The position numbers and the translations under genes were made by a program. From Zarea fungicola (Eukaryota; Ascomycota; Sordariomycetes; Hypocreales; Cordycipitaceae), in contig FWCC01000049.1 of NCBI GenBank assembly GCA_900169235.1, positions 1-64,000 of the forward strand: 64,000 nt of DNA. The letters run 5' to 3'. The number at the start of each line of letters is the position of its first letter. Position 1 is the stretch's first letter. Below are positions 1 through 10,023 of this stretch, piece by piece. Under the pieces are notes generated by a model. It had not been told where the DNA came from. It made no database searches and worked only from the letters and a program-made list of their open reading frames with translations.

Positions 1-1111
1 GGTTTTTTTGTCACCCCCTTGGGGCGGTCTGAACGAGCAAACCTCGTTGAGGGAAAAAAAAAAATGGCACCACCACTGGTTGCCGTTCTTGGAGGGGACT
101 TTCACTATGAATTTTTGAAATGGGGTTGTGCGGGTAGTTGGGTCTATTGTCGAGTGTCATAGACCTCTCGCATCCCGGATGTAGGCCATGCAGGCCTCTG
201 TATGGCGATCTAGCTTGAGTGAAAGTGGCTTCGACACAGCTGTGTAATGAAATTTGCAGCGGGAAGTCTATCACCTGGCCTTCTTCCCGCACACGTTGGA
301 CCAATGAAATATGAAGCTTGGAGTCGAAACATGTTAGACCTCGCGCCGAGTAGGTGTGGTAGCAGCTGGCCTTGTAATTCTTCAGGTGCTTGCCCTATCT
401 ACAGCAGCCCCCCCCCACAAGTTAATCGCCAAGCGACAGACAGTACTTGACTGCCGAAGGACAGTCCCTTGGCAGCACCGATGCTCCTTGTGTCAAATCG
501 CTCGGCACGCGTGACAGCCAAGTGCCATCTACGTTCGGATTATGCAGGTCTCCAGGTACAGATCAATGTCCCATTAAACGATTCAATTAAAACCCCAAGC
601 ATCGCCAACCGGGAATAACAACGGTTGGGCAGTTTGTTAGTTTCACCTGCCATGTCAGTAAAGCTTCACAAAGACGGCGTAAATCAAAATCAAAATATCT
701 ATTCGGTCGGCAAAAATATGCCGGTGGCTGACAGCGGCCCATCACAAAGCCATTGCTTCGACGTCCCGTAGTAATAAACTACTATGCTTCACCTGGAAGC
801 TAAAATGCAAAGATAAAACGCTAAAAACCACACCACACTGCAACAGGGAACCCATCAAAACAGCCCACTATACCCACTAAAGCGGACCATCTTTTGCTGT
901 TGGAAGAGGGCCGCTATAGCGCCCTCGAGAACACGCCCTTCGCCTATAATGGCAATGTCACAGGCCGGCCATTGGCACGGCAGGCAAGAAAGTCAGGGTA
1001 TCTTAAACAAAAAGCCTTCAGCACACCCTCTTCGACCCCTCCCACAAGCTCCCGAGCTGGAGCTGGACAATCCTCAAAAACGCCACCAACCACCAGCTTT
1101 TCCCTCAACCA

Positions 1112-1120
1112 TTATCTGAT
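1112..1120 (-). promoter_or_regulatory. Extended GATA site (ATCAGATAA), candidate SreA/Sre1 iron-repressor site
   Basis: The minus strand reads ATCAGATAA, about 415 bases before the ftr1 ATG. This matches the extended ATCWGATAA consensus known for the fungal iron-responsive GATA repressors SreA/SRE/Sre1, which shut off iron uptake genes when iron is sufficient. The match is seen directly; that it controls ftr1 is inference from position and gene function. Confidence 0.55.
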
Positions 1121-1215
1121 CCGAACCGACCCTTTCGGTCTCCGCCATCGCAACAGTTACGAGAAAAATTTAATCTATTTTTTTTTCTCTTCCGCCGGCT
1201 TACTTTGTCTTTGCC

Positions 1216-1237
1216 CCAATTTCCGACTCGGGCCAAT
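1216..1237 (+). promoter_or_regulatory. Two CCAAT boxes upstream of ftr1
   Basis: CCAAT occurs at 1216-1220 and again at 1233-1237, about 300 bases before the start codon. CCAAT is the core bound by the fungal Hap2/3/5 complex, which recruits HapX in iron regulation. Two copies 17 bases apart are seen; function is inferred, and single CCAAT boxes are common in fungal promoters. Confidence 0.3.
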
Positions 1238-1533
1238 TCACAATCAATCAGTACCCACTGAGAGCTGACAGGGTTTCGTCTCCAACAACACTTGACTCGC
1301 TTCAATCAACCGAATCCTTCCGTTTGCGCGCCCCAAACATCGCTTGACCGTTGTCTAATCAATCAGTCGCCCTCTTCTTTCCGCCTGACTCGTTGTGGCC
1401 TGTTCCCGTTTTCATCCCTATACAGCCTGCCTTGGTTGATTACATCAACTCGACAAAAATCAGCCATCTGTCGCTGTAGACGCAACGCTTCTTTGTTTTC
1501 CACTTTGTCCGCGCAAGGCAAACAATCGCAACC

Positions 1534-2877
1534 ATGGCTGGAAACACCGTTTTTGCTGTCCCCGTCTTCCTCGTCGTCTTTCGTGAAGCTCTTGAGGCTG
1601 TCATTATTGTTTCTATTCTTCTTGCTTTCGTCAAGCAGACTCTTGGTGGCCCCGATGGCGATCAGGTCGCTTACAAGAAGCTGCGCAAGCAGGTAATGCT
1701 CCCACCCACCATGTGAAACTGCAAATAACCACTCATACTGCCTCGTGTTGCTAACTTGCCTGTCTCTCTCCTTCTTTAAAGATTTGGTTGGGTAGTCTAA
1801 TTGGTTTCTTCATCTGCATGGTTGTTGCCAGTGCCATCATTGGTGTCTTCTACACTGTCGGTCGCGAATCCTGGTCCACAAATGGCCTCTACTACGAAGG
1901 CGCATTCAGTCTCTTTGGCTCCATTATCATCACCATTATGGGAGCTGCTCTCCTTCGAGTCACCAAGATGCAGGACAAATGGCGCGTCAAGCTTGCCAAG
2001 GCTGTCGACACCCCCCTGCGCCTAGGTGGCCGCAAGGGCATCGTTACCCGCTTCATGGAGAAATACGCCATGTTCATCTTGCCCTTTGTTACTGTCTTGC
2101 GTGAGGGTATCGAGGCTGTCGTCTTTGTTGCTGGTGTTTCCTTTACAGCTCCTGCCACTGCCTTCCCGTTGCCTGTTATCTGTGGTCTGCTTGTTGGCGG
2201 CATTGTCGGTTACATTCTCTACCGGTACGATGATCCCCCCCCCCTTTTTTTTTTTTTTTTTGGTTCTTAGTCTATCAACTCGGCGGGACTCTCAACTAAC
2301 TCACATTCTCTTTACAGTGGTGGTGTCAGCACCAGACTTCAAGTCTTCCTCGTCGTCTCGACTTGTGTCCTCTACCTTGTTGCCGCTGGCCTCTTCTCTC
2401 GCGCTGTATGGGACTTTGAGCAGGCCAAATGGAACAAGGTTGTCGGTGGCGACGCTGCTGAAGTCGGCACCGGACCAGGCTCCTACGATATTGCCAAGAG
2501 TGTCTGGCACGTCAACGTTAGTACAGATTCTCTCCAAAATTATAAAACTGCAATTGGCTAATTCTTTCTAGTGCTGTGGTCCTGAAGCTCCTGGCAGCCA
2601 GGCTTGGGGTATCCTCAACGCCATCTTTGGATGGACCAACTCTGCCACCTACGGCTCTGTCATCTCCTACAACGTCTACTGGATCTTTGTCATGGCCGGC
2701 TTCATCATTATGCGCTTCCACGAGTCCACTGGCCGCTACCCCTTCATGAAGGCCAAGGCCAAGACGTCCGATGCCGACAGTGATGTCCACAGCGGCAGCG
2801 AGAGCCAGCAGGGCGGTGCCCTCGAGGCCAAGGCACCCATTCAGGAGAAGACGAGCACAGTTGCTGCTACTCAGTAG
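1534..2877 (+). CDS. ftr1: High-affinity iron permease Ftr1
   Basis: Plasma-membrane permease that takes up ferric iron delivered by a multicopper ferroxidase partner (Fet3/FetC). I place four exons: 1534-1692, 1782-2224, 2318-2516 and 2572-2877, giving 368 residues with all phases matching. The two REXXE iron-binding motifs of the family are present, REALE at residues 17-21 in the first membrane span and REGIE at 160-164. Several further hydrophobic spans follow, then a Ser/Glu-rich cytoplasmic tail from about residue 335. The length fits the family. Intron 2 holds a long C then T homopolymer run just after its donor. The ferroxidase gene usually linked to FTR1 is not in the window. The upstream ATCAGATAA site suggests repression by an SreA-type factor under iron sufficiency. 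Confidence 0.95.
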
Positions 2878-3815
2878 AGGAAGAAAAGTCGCGGAAGAGG
2901 GGATGGAGAACCTGCAATTGGAAACGAACAGATTAAAAAAAACTGTGATTTAGCGTATATATCATCATTTGGGTTATGTGTATGTGTCATGAAGAACTGC
3001 GATGACTAGGGAGATTAGTTGAATAATGAATGTCCGTGTCGCAAAAAACGGTTGTCGGTTGGCTTATATGCATAGGCTTGGAGGTGTATTATCCTGCCTG
3101 CTCATTGATCTGCTCTCATTGCTCCCGCTCCTGTTGAATGGTATTGATGGAAAGGATTCGCTGTCTATTATCCTGCAGCAGGTCCTATACTTTTGCGCAA
3201 CATTTCTATCGTATATGCATTTCCTGTTCTGTTCTTTTCCGTTTTTTTTCTTCATTTCTTCTTTGCTCTTAATGGCTATTGCCCCCCGCGCCCGTTCCGT
3301 TAGATGCCTTGTCTCATTCTAAAACGCATACGATAGCACTGCAGAGTTTACTGGTACGCAGCCGCAGCGATGTATAATAATCACAGTTTGGGCTGGATGG
3401 AAGTAAGAAGTGGCAGAGCAACTTTCCCCAAATACTTGGCTACCAGTGCCATTAAACACTTTACATGCGCAAATCTTGTCTCTTTGCAGCGTCACTATGA
3501 TGTCTCTCATCCTTTGATGCGGTTGGCTCTAGCTAGCGGGAACGAACGCCACCCCCTCCGCCCCCTTCAGATGACCACTTTCCTCCTGTGTCACTTTTTT
3601 TGCCTCCCGATGACGAGGTAGCTTTGAGCTAAGCTATAGCTATCATCTTCCCTCCTCTGTCCCATTTCCTTTCCCCTCATCGTGTGCGCGAATTTGGTCT
3701 GTACGTGTTTCGGCCACGCAAGCTCTTTCGCTGGACTTGGACCGTTTATTATCAAACGGTAGCTGGAGCAAAGGCAAACAGAGAGCTCACGACCTTGCGG
3801 AGCTTTCAACTCACA
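2878..3815. other. Intergenic region between ftr1 and the tetraspanin gene
   Basis: ftr1 3-prime flank followed by the tetraspanin promoter. No frame here resembles a protein. The last 250 bases are CT-rich, consistent with a fungal promoter. Confidence 0.6.
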
Positions 3816-4862
3816 ATGGCGCTCGCCACATTCAACCCAGGCGTTATTTACATGTCGGTAAGTTTCTTTCCATGAAGCGAACTTTAAATTACAGCATAAG
3901 CAGACTCTTGGGATTTGCTAACCACATCTAAACACACAGGCAAGCTTAATTCTCTTTGCCGTCGCCGTGTAAGTGCACACCCAATATCTCACCGAGACAA
4001 TATATATATGTAAAGTAAATCCAATCAAACTAACAACTAAAAAATGACCAGAGTCCTCCATTTCCACAGCCTACACCTCTCCCTCCCCATCTCCTCCACC
4101 GTCACCGTCCTCACCATCATCCTCCCCGTGGCCGCCTTCATCAACGCCTTTGTCTACCCAAACCTCCTCCGCAACTCCACCACCGCCACCGCCGACCGCG
4201 ACTGGTTCCAGCGCGTCACCCCCATCGTCCTCCAGGGCTTCCAGGCCGTCTTCACCACCGCGCTCGCCACCGTGCTGATTGGCGGCTTCACGCCGTCCAA
4301 GGCGCTCGACTGCGTCCTCGATGCGGAGTGGGCGGACCTGTACGCCGCCCGCGACGGCGACTCGATCCGGTTCGTCCAGGACACGCTCCAGTGCTGCGGC
4401 TATGCGGCCGTTGACGACAGGGCGTATCCATTCGTGAATGCAGCCGCCGCCAATGGAACGGGAGAGGCGTGCGCGGAGATTCATGGACGTGACAGGGCGT
4501 GCCAGGCCCCGTGGAGGGCGGCGATGGAGACGCACTCTGGGATTGCCTTTGGCGTTGTTTTGACTGTTGGATTGATGCAGGTAAGCTTGTTTCCCCCAGG
4601 GAAAGAGTGATTGATTTTTGCTGCCAAGGCAGAAAAACATTTGACAATTTTTTTTTTCGTATTGTAGATTTTGGGTCTTGTTCTTATGCGATCCGGTACG
4701 AGCTGGTGGACTGCTCTTCGAACCACGGACGACGACGATGAGGGAAACAATGAGTACGGCGAGCACAGCAGACTTTTAGGTGGTCGGCGGGATACCGAGC
4801 AAGCAGCAACCTCAGCTCCTGTGGCTGGACCGGCTACTTATGCACAAGTAGCGGCTGCATAG
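3816..4862 (+). CDS. Tetraspanin-like membrane protein
   Basis: Four-span membrane protein of the tetraspanin type; family members organise membrane microdomains, and the fungal member Pls1 acts in host penetration. I place exons 3816-3857, 3940-3968, 4052-4580 and 4668-4862 (264 residues, phases agree). Hydrophobic spans lie near the N terminus, at about residues 45-65 and 80-105, and near 190-215. The large loop carries the diagnostic CCG at about residues 137-139 and further cysteines. The C-terminal tail is short, acidic and cytoplasmic. The two tiny first exons mean a simple open-frame search would miss the start. Which fungal subgroup (Pls1, Tsp2, Tsp3) it belongs to cannot be settled by eye. 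Confidence 0.8.
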
Positions 4863-5138
4863 CAAAGTCCCTACCGAAAGAGTGGGAAACAACATATTCG
4901 AAGGGGGATCGATTTCCGTTGTCGAGTTTCTCCCTCGCAATTTTTGGTTGTCTAATTAGCTAGGCGTTTTGCTTTCGAGGCGCTGAATTTTTTTGCATCT
5001 TATTCGTATACTGGTAATAACGACGTGTAAGCGATCATTGGTAAATCACTGGCCTGTATGAATTTTTCTCTATCACAGCCCTTATAATACAAAAATGGTA
5101 TGCTCATGATGCTTCTATTTCCGCTCTTCTCCTCTCTT

Positions 5139-7634
5139 TCATCTCCTCCGCCTCTCGTGTGCTTCCTTGCCCAGCTTCGCCAGCGCTGCCTCGTATGCTG
5201 CCACTTTCTCCTCAGACATCTCCTCCAGCCGCGCGCGCGCAACTGGCTGCGCTCTGCGAATGCTACTGCCCTTGGCAATCTTGCCCCAGAACCAACCGCT
5301 CTCTCCATCTGCGACCAGTGTCCACGCGCAACCATGCTTTCCTGCACGTGCTGTGCGGCCTACTCTGTGCACGTAGCTCGCCAGGCTAGGTGGCAAGTCG
5401 TAGTTGACGACGTGCGCGAGATTGGGAATGTCAATACCGCGCGCAACAAGGTCAGACGCGATGATGAGACGGATTGGCGAGGCTGGGTCCGTGAAGGCAC
5501 GGAGCGTCTTGCGGCGCTGGCTCGTGGCGGTAGTAGACGTGAGAGTGCTGATGTGACTTGTAAGGGAGGTGTCGAGCAGGGTGAGGAGGCGTGAGAGTCG
5601 GAGGGCAGACTCGTTGGACTTTGTGAAGATGAGAGCCATGGGAGGAGGAGGGAGAGCTTTGACAGTCCTGGGCTTGACCTTGGCCTTTTTGGGAGCGGTG
5701 GTGGCTTTGGCGGTGGAGGATGACGAGTCAGAGTCGGAATCTGAATCAGAGCTTGTGTCAGAGTCAGAATCAGAGCTGGTGTCGGAATCTGAGTCTGAGT
5801 CTGAGTCTGAGCTGCTGTCGGATGAAGTGTCCGAGCCTGAGCTTGACGTGTCCGAGCTCGAATCAGAGGTGTCAGGTTCAACGTCGGCTGCCTCTATCGC
5901 CGTCTTGGGCTCCTCAGCTGCCATAAGACCACCACGAAGCAGCTCCAGCAAGTATAAGGGCTTGAGGTTATCATCGTGCACACGCGTCGCAAACTCCTTA
6001 AGTAGCTCCGGCAGCGTATGCTCCGACACCTGTGTCTCGGCCGCCGGCCCCTTGGTCACATCATCCGCATCGAGTACGATAAGCTGCGGCCGCCGTAGTC
6101 CCAGCCCGCTGAGCAGACTCAGATCGCGCGTCAGCGTCGCCGACAGAATTACCCTGCGCACGCCACTGTACGCCATGTCGGGGAAGTCGCGGGCACCGAA
6201 CCGCGAGATCTGAAATTTCGCCATGAGCGTCTCCAGCCAGCCCTGAAAGCTCTGTGCCAGCAGCTTGTCAGCCTCGTCGACGACGAGCCATCGCACGTAG
6301 TCAAGGTCGAAGCCAGGCGTCTGCTCCATGTGCTCTACCAGACGGCCGGGTGTGCAGAGAAGCACGTCGACGGTTGAGGAAAATTCGATGACCTGGCCAT
6401 CCCATGGCCCAAGTCGCGGGTCTCTGTCCTCGTCATCCACACCATCCTCCGCATCAACAGACTCTGGAAGTCCCTTAGAGGTTCGGTATTGTTGTAGTAT
6501 AGTCTTGTATGTTTCAGGATCGTAGCGGGATTCGCGCTCAATCAGCGTCTCTTGCTCCGTCTTGAGCTGCTGGCTACCGACTGAGACGCCGATTCGCACG
6601 CGCTTTCGCTCACTGCCTTCATAGGCCTTGGCGCATAGTTCAAATACTTCTTGTGCCTGGCGCACGAGCTCTCGCGTCGGCAGTACCACGAGCGCGCGAA
6701 GCCTTGTTACGACGCCCTGGCTAATGTCGTTGACAATCGGTAGCGCGTATGCCAATGTTTTTCCTGATCCTGTCGCTGCCGATATTAGAAGATCTCCTGG
6801 CCGTTCTTTGTTATTTGGCAGCAGCAACGGAATCGCAGCCGTCTGCACAGCAAACGCCTCGGTGTAGCCTTTGCTATGAAGCACCTCAGCCGTCTTGGTC
6901 GGAATGCCGGTACTTGTGAAGCTCGTCCGAGTGGATTGCAATACGCGAATGGGCGCAGAGAGCCATGATGGCAGGGTATCATATGTGGGTTTCACGTCCT
7001 TCTCTTCAGGTTGTTCTGGTTGTGGGAGCGGTTCCAGGCCGTGCTGTTCAACTTCTTCCTCGGGCTCCTCGGGGATCTGCTTTGCGGCTGCTTCACTGGC
7101 GATGCGCAAGGATTTGCTCATTTGTTCTAGAACAGATTTGTGTCGCTTGTTTTGGTCGTCATCCTCGTCCTCCTGCGCAGATGATTCCTCGGTTCGCTTC
7201 TTCTTTTCGCGCTTGGCTTTTTTCTTTTCTGGTACATCCGCGGCGTCTGTGCCCGTAATTGCAACGTCGCCTTCAAAATCAACAGCCTCTTTTGTTGATT
7301 TCTCATCCGAGTGCGGTTTTTTCTTCTTTTTATCTTTTTTGTTCTTTTTAGCCTTTACAGTCTTCGTCTCGTTGTCGCTGTCGTCGTCATGGCCGGTCTC
7401 AATAGTAGGGTCTGAGGGTTTTGATTTTTTTGATTTTTTTGACTTTCTATCTGTTGGCTCAGTTGTCATCTCCTGGCCAGACCTTTTTCTCTTGGATTTT
7501 TTCGATTTCGAATCCTCGTCTACTGGCTCGGCCACTGGCGCATTCATCTGCCCAGGCACATAGCGAGCGTACTGTGTGTCAGAGCTGATGGCAGCGCTCT
7601 GGCCAGCCCCAGAAGGCACATATCTCGCATACAT
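5139..7634 (-). CDS. dbp6: DEAD-box ATP-dependent RNA helicase Dbp6
   Basis: Nucleolar RNA helicase needed for early assembly of the 60S ribosomal subunit. Single exon, 831 residues, ATG start. Motifs in order: I AATGSGKT, Ia PTRELV, Ib TPGRL, II DEAD (near residue 450), III SAT (near 496), [20 protein letters not shown]. The first 200 residues are Lys/Asp/Glu-rich with many KSKK-type basic stretches, as expected of a nucleolar protein. The N terminus repeats the motif YARYVP twice. A Ser/Asp-rich run at about residues 585-635 interrupts the second RecA-like domain between its first helix and the LIFTKSN strand. Assignment to Dbp6 rather than another DEAD-box protein rests on the motif spelling and the N-terminal YARYVP repeats. 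The gene is divergent from spt14. Confidence 0.9.
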   Translation of the reverse strand: MYARYVPSGAGQSAAISSDTQYARYVPGQMNAPVAEPVDEDSKSKKSKRKRSGQEMTTEPTDRKSKKSKKSKPSDPTIETGHDDDSDNETKTVKAKKNKKDKKKKKPHSDEKSTKEAVDFEGDVAITGTDAADVPEKKKAKREKKKRTEESSAQEDEDDDQNKRHKSVLEQMSKSLRIASEAAAKQIPEEPEEEVEQHGLEPLPQPEQPEEKDVKPTYDTLPSWLSAPIRVLQSTRTSFTSTGIPTKTAEVLHSKGYTEAFAVQTAAIPLLLPNNKERPGDLLISAATGSGKTLAYALPIVNDISQGVVTRLRALVVLPTRELVRQAQEVFELCAKAYEGSERKRVRIGVSVGSQQLKTEQETLIERESRYDPETYKTILQQYRTSKGLPESVDAEDGVDDEDRDPRLGPWDGQVIEFSSTVDVLLCTPGRLVEHMEQTPGFDLDYVRWLVVDEADKLLAQSFQGWLETLMAKFQISRFGARDFPDMAYSGVRRVILSATLTRDLSLLSGLGLRRPQLIVLDADDVTKGPAAETQVSEHTLPELLKEFATRVHDDNLKPLYLLELLRGGLMAAEEPKTAIEAADVEPDTSDSSSDTSSSGSDTSSDSSSDSDSDSDSDTSSDSDSDTSSDSDSDSDSSSSTAKATTAPKKAKVKPRTVKALPPPPMALIFTKSNESALRLSRLLTLLDTSLTSHISTLTSTTATSQRRKTLRAFTDPASPIRLIIASDLVARGIDIPNLAHVVNYDLPPSLASYVHRVGRTARAGKHGCAWTLVADGESGWFWGKIAKGSSIRRAQPVARARLEEMSEEKVAAYEAALAKLGKEAHERRRR
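5728..5872 (-). repeat. Ser-Asp codon repeat inside dbp6
   Basis: Degenerate 6-base repetition of TCn-GAn codons encoding alternating Ser and Asp with occasional Thr. It stays in frame in an otherwise conserved helicase domain, so it is a coding microsatellite-like expansion. The run is likely a phosphorylatable surface loop; that is inference. Confidence 0.7.
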
Positions 7635-8047
7635 GATGCTGAGGGACCCAATGGCCTGTATCGGTGCAGCGATGCGATGTTGGAACTTTTTTTAACTGTC
7701 TTGTAAAATGTCCCACTATCAGTAGCTTCCCGCCATGAAATTTTGGCTGAGCCACAGCTTATCGAAATTCTGCCAGGAAATACCGCCTGCAGTTGTAGCT
7801 TATCGATCCGTCAGCCACATTTAACCACAGAGCAGCCATTTTAGTGGCCAATCGCCAACTTACAAGCCCAGGTGCCTGTGCTAACGCGGAAGCCTGCCCC
7901 TGCAACCAACGACCTCACCTGGAATCTCAACTACCATCCACATGACAGAGAGTATCTTGAAATGAAGGGCGTTAGGATTGCGGCGCAACTCGAAACAGGA
8001 GACATAGCGTGGTAGTTTTTGCCAATATCGCATACCAATCGCCCATC
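7635..8047. promoter_or_regulatory. Shared divergent promoter region of dbp6 and spt14
   Basis: The two genes start 413 bases apart on opposite strands, so their promoters must share this stretch. No gene lies within. Two nearly identical AGCTTATCGA-like strings occur around 7757-7767 and 7797-7806; their meaning is unknown. Confidence 0.5.
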
Positions 8048-9597
8048 ATGGCCCGCCGCAAATACAACATCGCCATGGTCAGCGACTTCTTCTTCCCTCA
8101 GCCTGGAGGGGCTGAGTCGCACATCTACCAGGTCTCGAGCAAGCTCATCGACCGCGGGCACAAGGTCATTATCATCACCCACGCCTATGACAACCGTTCC
8201 GGCGTCCGCTACCTCACCAACGGCCTCAAAGTGTATTATGTGCCGTTCCTCGTCATCTACCGCCATGTCACTTTCCCGACCGTCTTCTCCTTTTTCCCCA
8301 TCTTCCGCAACATTTGCATTCGTGAACAGATTGAGATTGTCCATGGTCACGGCAGCCTAAGCAGTTTGTGCAATGAGGCCATTCTTCATGCCAGGACCAT
8401 GGGCCTGCGTACTGTGTTTACGGATCACTCGCTCTTTGGCTTCGCAGACGCGGCGAGTATCCTGACCAACAAGCTCCTCAAGTTCTTTCTCAGTGACGTA
8501 GATCACAGTATATGCGTGAGCCACACATGGTGAGTTTTTCCAACTTTCCTTCACAAGATAAATAGAGCTAACATTTTTGCTATAGTAAAGAAAATACTGT
8601 CTTGCGAGCGTCATTAGACCCTCTCATGGTATCCGTCATCCCCAACGCAGTCGTTGCTGAAAACTTTCGCCCGCGAGACTACCCCCTCAACGGCGACCAG
8701 CCTGTCATCAACGGAGGCTTCGCACCAGAGCGCAGCCCGACACGCATCGGCCCCAACGACATGATCACTATTGTCGTCATCTCTCGTCTCTTCTACAACA
8801 AGGGTACTGACTTGCTCACCGCCGCCATCCCCCGCATCCTGGAAAACCACCCCAACACGCGCTTCATCATTGCCGGCTCCGGCCCCAAAGCCATTGACCT
8901 CGAGCAGATGATTGAGAACAATGTCCTCCAGGACCGCGTCGAGATGCTGGGGCCAGTCCGCCACGAGGAGGTCCGCGACGTCATGGTCCGCGGCCACATT
9001 TACCTACACCCGTCGCTCACCGAGGCCTTTGGCACCGTCATCGTCGAGGCCGCCAGCTGCGGGCTCTACGTCGTCTGCACCCAAGTCGGCGGCATCCCAG
9101 AGGTGCTCCCCTCGCACATGACGACGTTTGCCAAGCCTGAGGAGGACGACCTGGTCCTGGCGACGGGCAAGGCCATCACGGCCATGCGCGCCGGCAAGGT
9201 CCGCACCGACCGCTTCCATGACGAGGTCAAGAAGATGTACTCGTGGGACAATGTCGCGCAGCGCACCGAGCGCGTCTATGACGGCATCACTGGGACTATG
9301 AGCGAGGAGGAGTTTTACGGCTTCGACACCGGCGGCTACAACGGCGGCCGGGTGCGCAACTTTGCCCTCATCGACCGCCTGAAGCGCTACTACGGATGCG
9401 GCATCTGGGCCGGGAAGCTGTTTTGCCTCTGCGCCGTCATTGATTATCTCTTCTTCTTGCTGCTCGAGCTCTGGTTCCCGCGGGAGAATATTGATCTGTG
9501 CCCCGACTGGCCGCGCAAACTCCACATCAAGGACTCCGGCGCCCTCAAATCGAGGAACCAGTCTACCTCGTCTCAGGGTGGCGCCAAGGCGACATAG
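8048..9597 (+). CDS. spt14: GPI-GlcNAc transferase catalytic subunit Spt14/Gpi3 (PIG-A)
   Basis: Catalytic subunit of the ER complex that transfers GlcNAc from UDP-GlcNAc to phosphatidylinositol, the first step of GPI-anchor synthesis. Two exons, 8048-8529 and 8586-9597, give 497 residues. The N terminus has the GT4 glycosyltransferase start with [12 protein letters not shown], then HGHGSLSS and TDHSLFGF. The C-terminal half carries the EX7E motif (EAFGTVIVE) in the nucleotide-sugar site. A single hydrophobic span near residue 450 (the LFFLLLELW stretch) would anchor the cytosolic domain to the ER. Start chosen at 8048 because the protein begins there with [15 protein letters not shown]; an upstream in-frame extension adds only unlike residues. 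Confidence 0.95.
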
Positions 9598-10023
9598 AGT
9601 CTACGCGAGTTTATGTATAGAGCTTGATTTTCATTGTGTATACTTGTATAATACCATGGGGGCAAGGCGGCGGCGTTTATGGGCTTCTACTTACTTTCTT
9701 TCTATTTTTTTTTTTCAAGTTTCATGGCGGAACACATGTATAAAGTTGGCAGAAGAATTCATGAGGATGATTCGTAATGCTAGACGCATCACATTATACA
9801 TTTTAAAATTATTTTTCCTTCAACAATACTACTGAATGCGCCATGATAATGCCGCTCAAACAGGTGTCAGATATAGAGGAAACAAACACGGGTCGCTATA
9901 CACGTTACAAACAACAAAAAATCATCTAATCCAATCCTCCTCTAACAGCTGTTCTTATCTGTTCCATCTTCCGATAAGGGGGTTCTTCGCACGTCGAATT
10001 TCTCGCACCAGCGCGGGCTGCTT
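9598..10023. other. Convergent 3-prime region
   Basis: AT-rich stretch between two genes that point at each other. It holds short T and A tracts suitable for polyadenylation on both strands and nothing that looks coding. Confidence 0.6.

Larger units (their letters stand above)
1..1533. other. Intergenic region upstream of ftr1
   Basis: No open frame here looks like a conserved protein; the frames present are short and low in complexity. The last 400 bases are pyrimidine-rich with CT tracts, as is usual for a fungal promoter and 5-prime leader. The divergent ferroxidase gene that often neighbours FTR1 in fungi is not visible, although it could lie beyond the window edge. Confidence 0.6.

Noticed and set aside
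4071..4766. Minus-strand frame of 231 codons over the tetraspanin gene
   Set aside because: It mirrors the GC-rich codons of the tetraspanin exons and gives Gly/Glu/Asp/Arg-rich low-complexity peptide.
1534..9597. Iron or siderophore gene cluster around ftr1
   Set aside because: Neighbours are a tetraspanin, a ribosome-biogenesis helicase and a GPI enzyme; none relates to iron.
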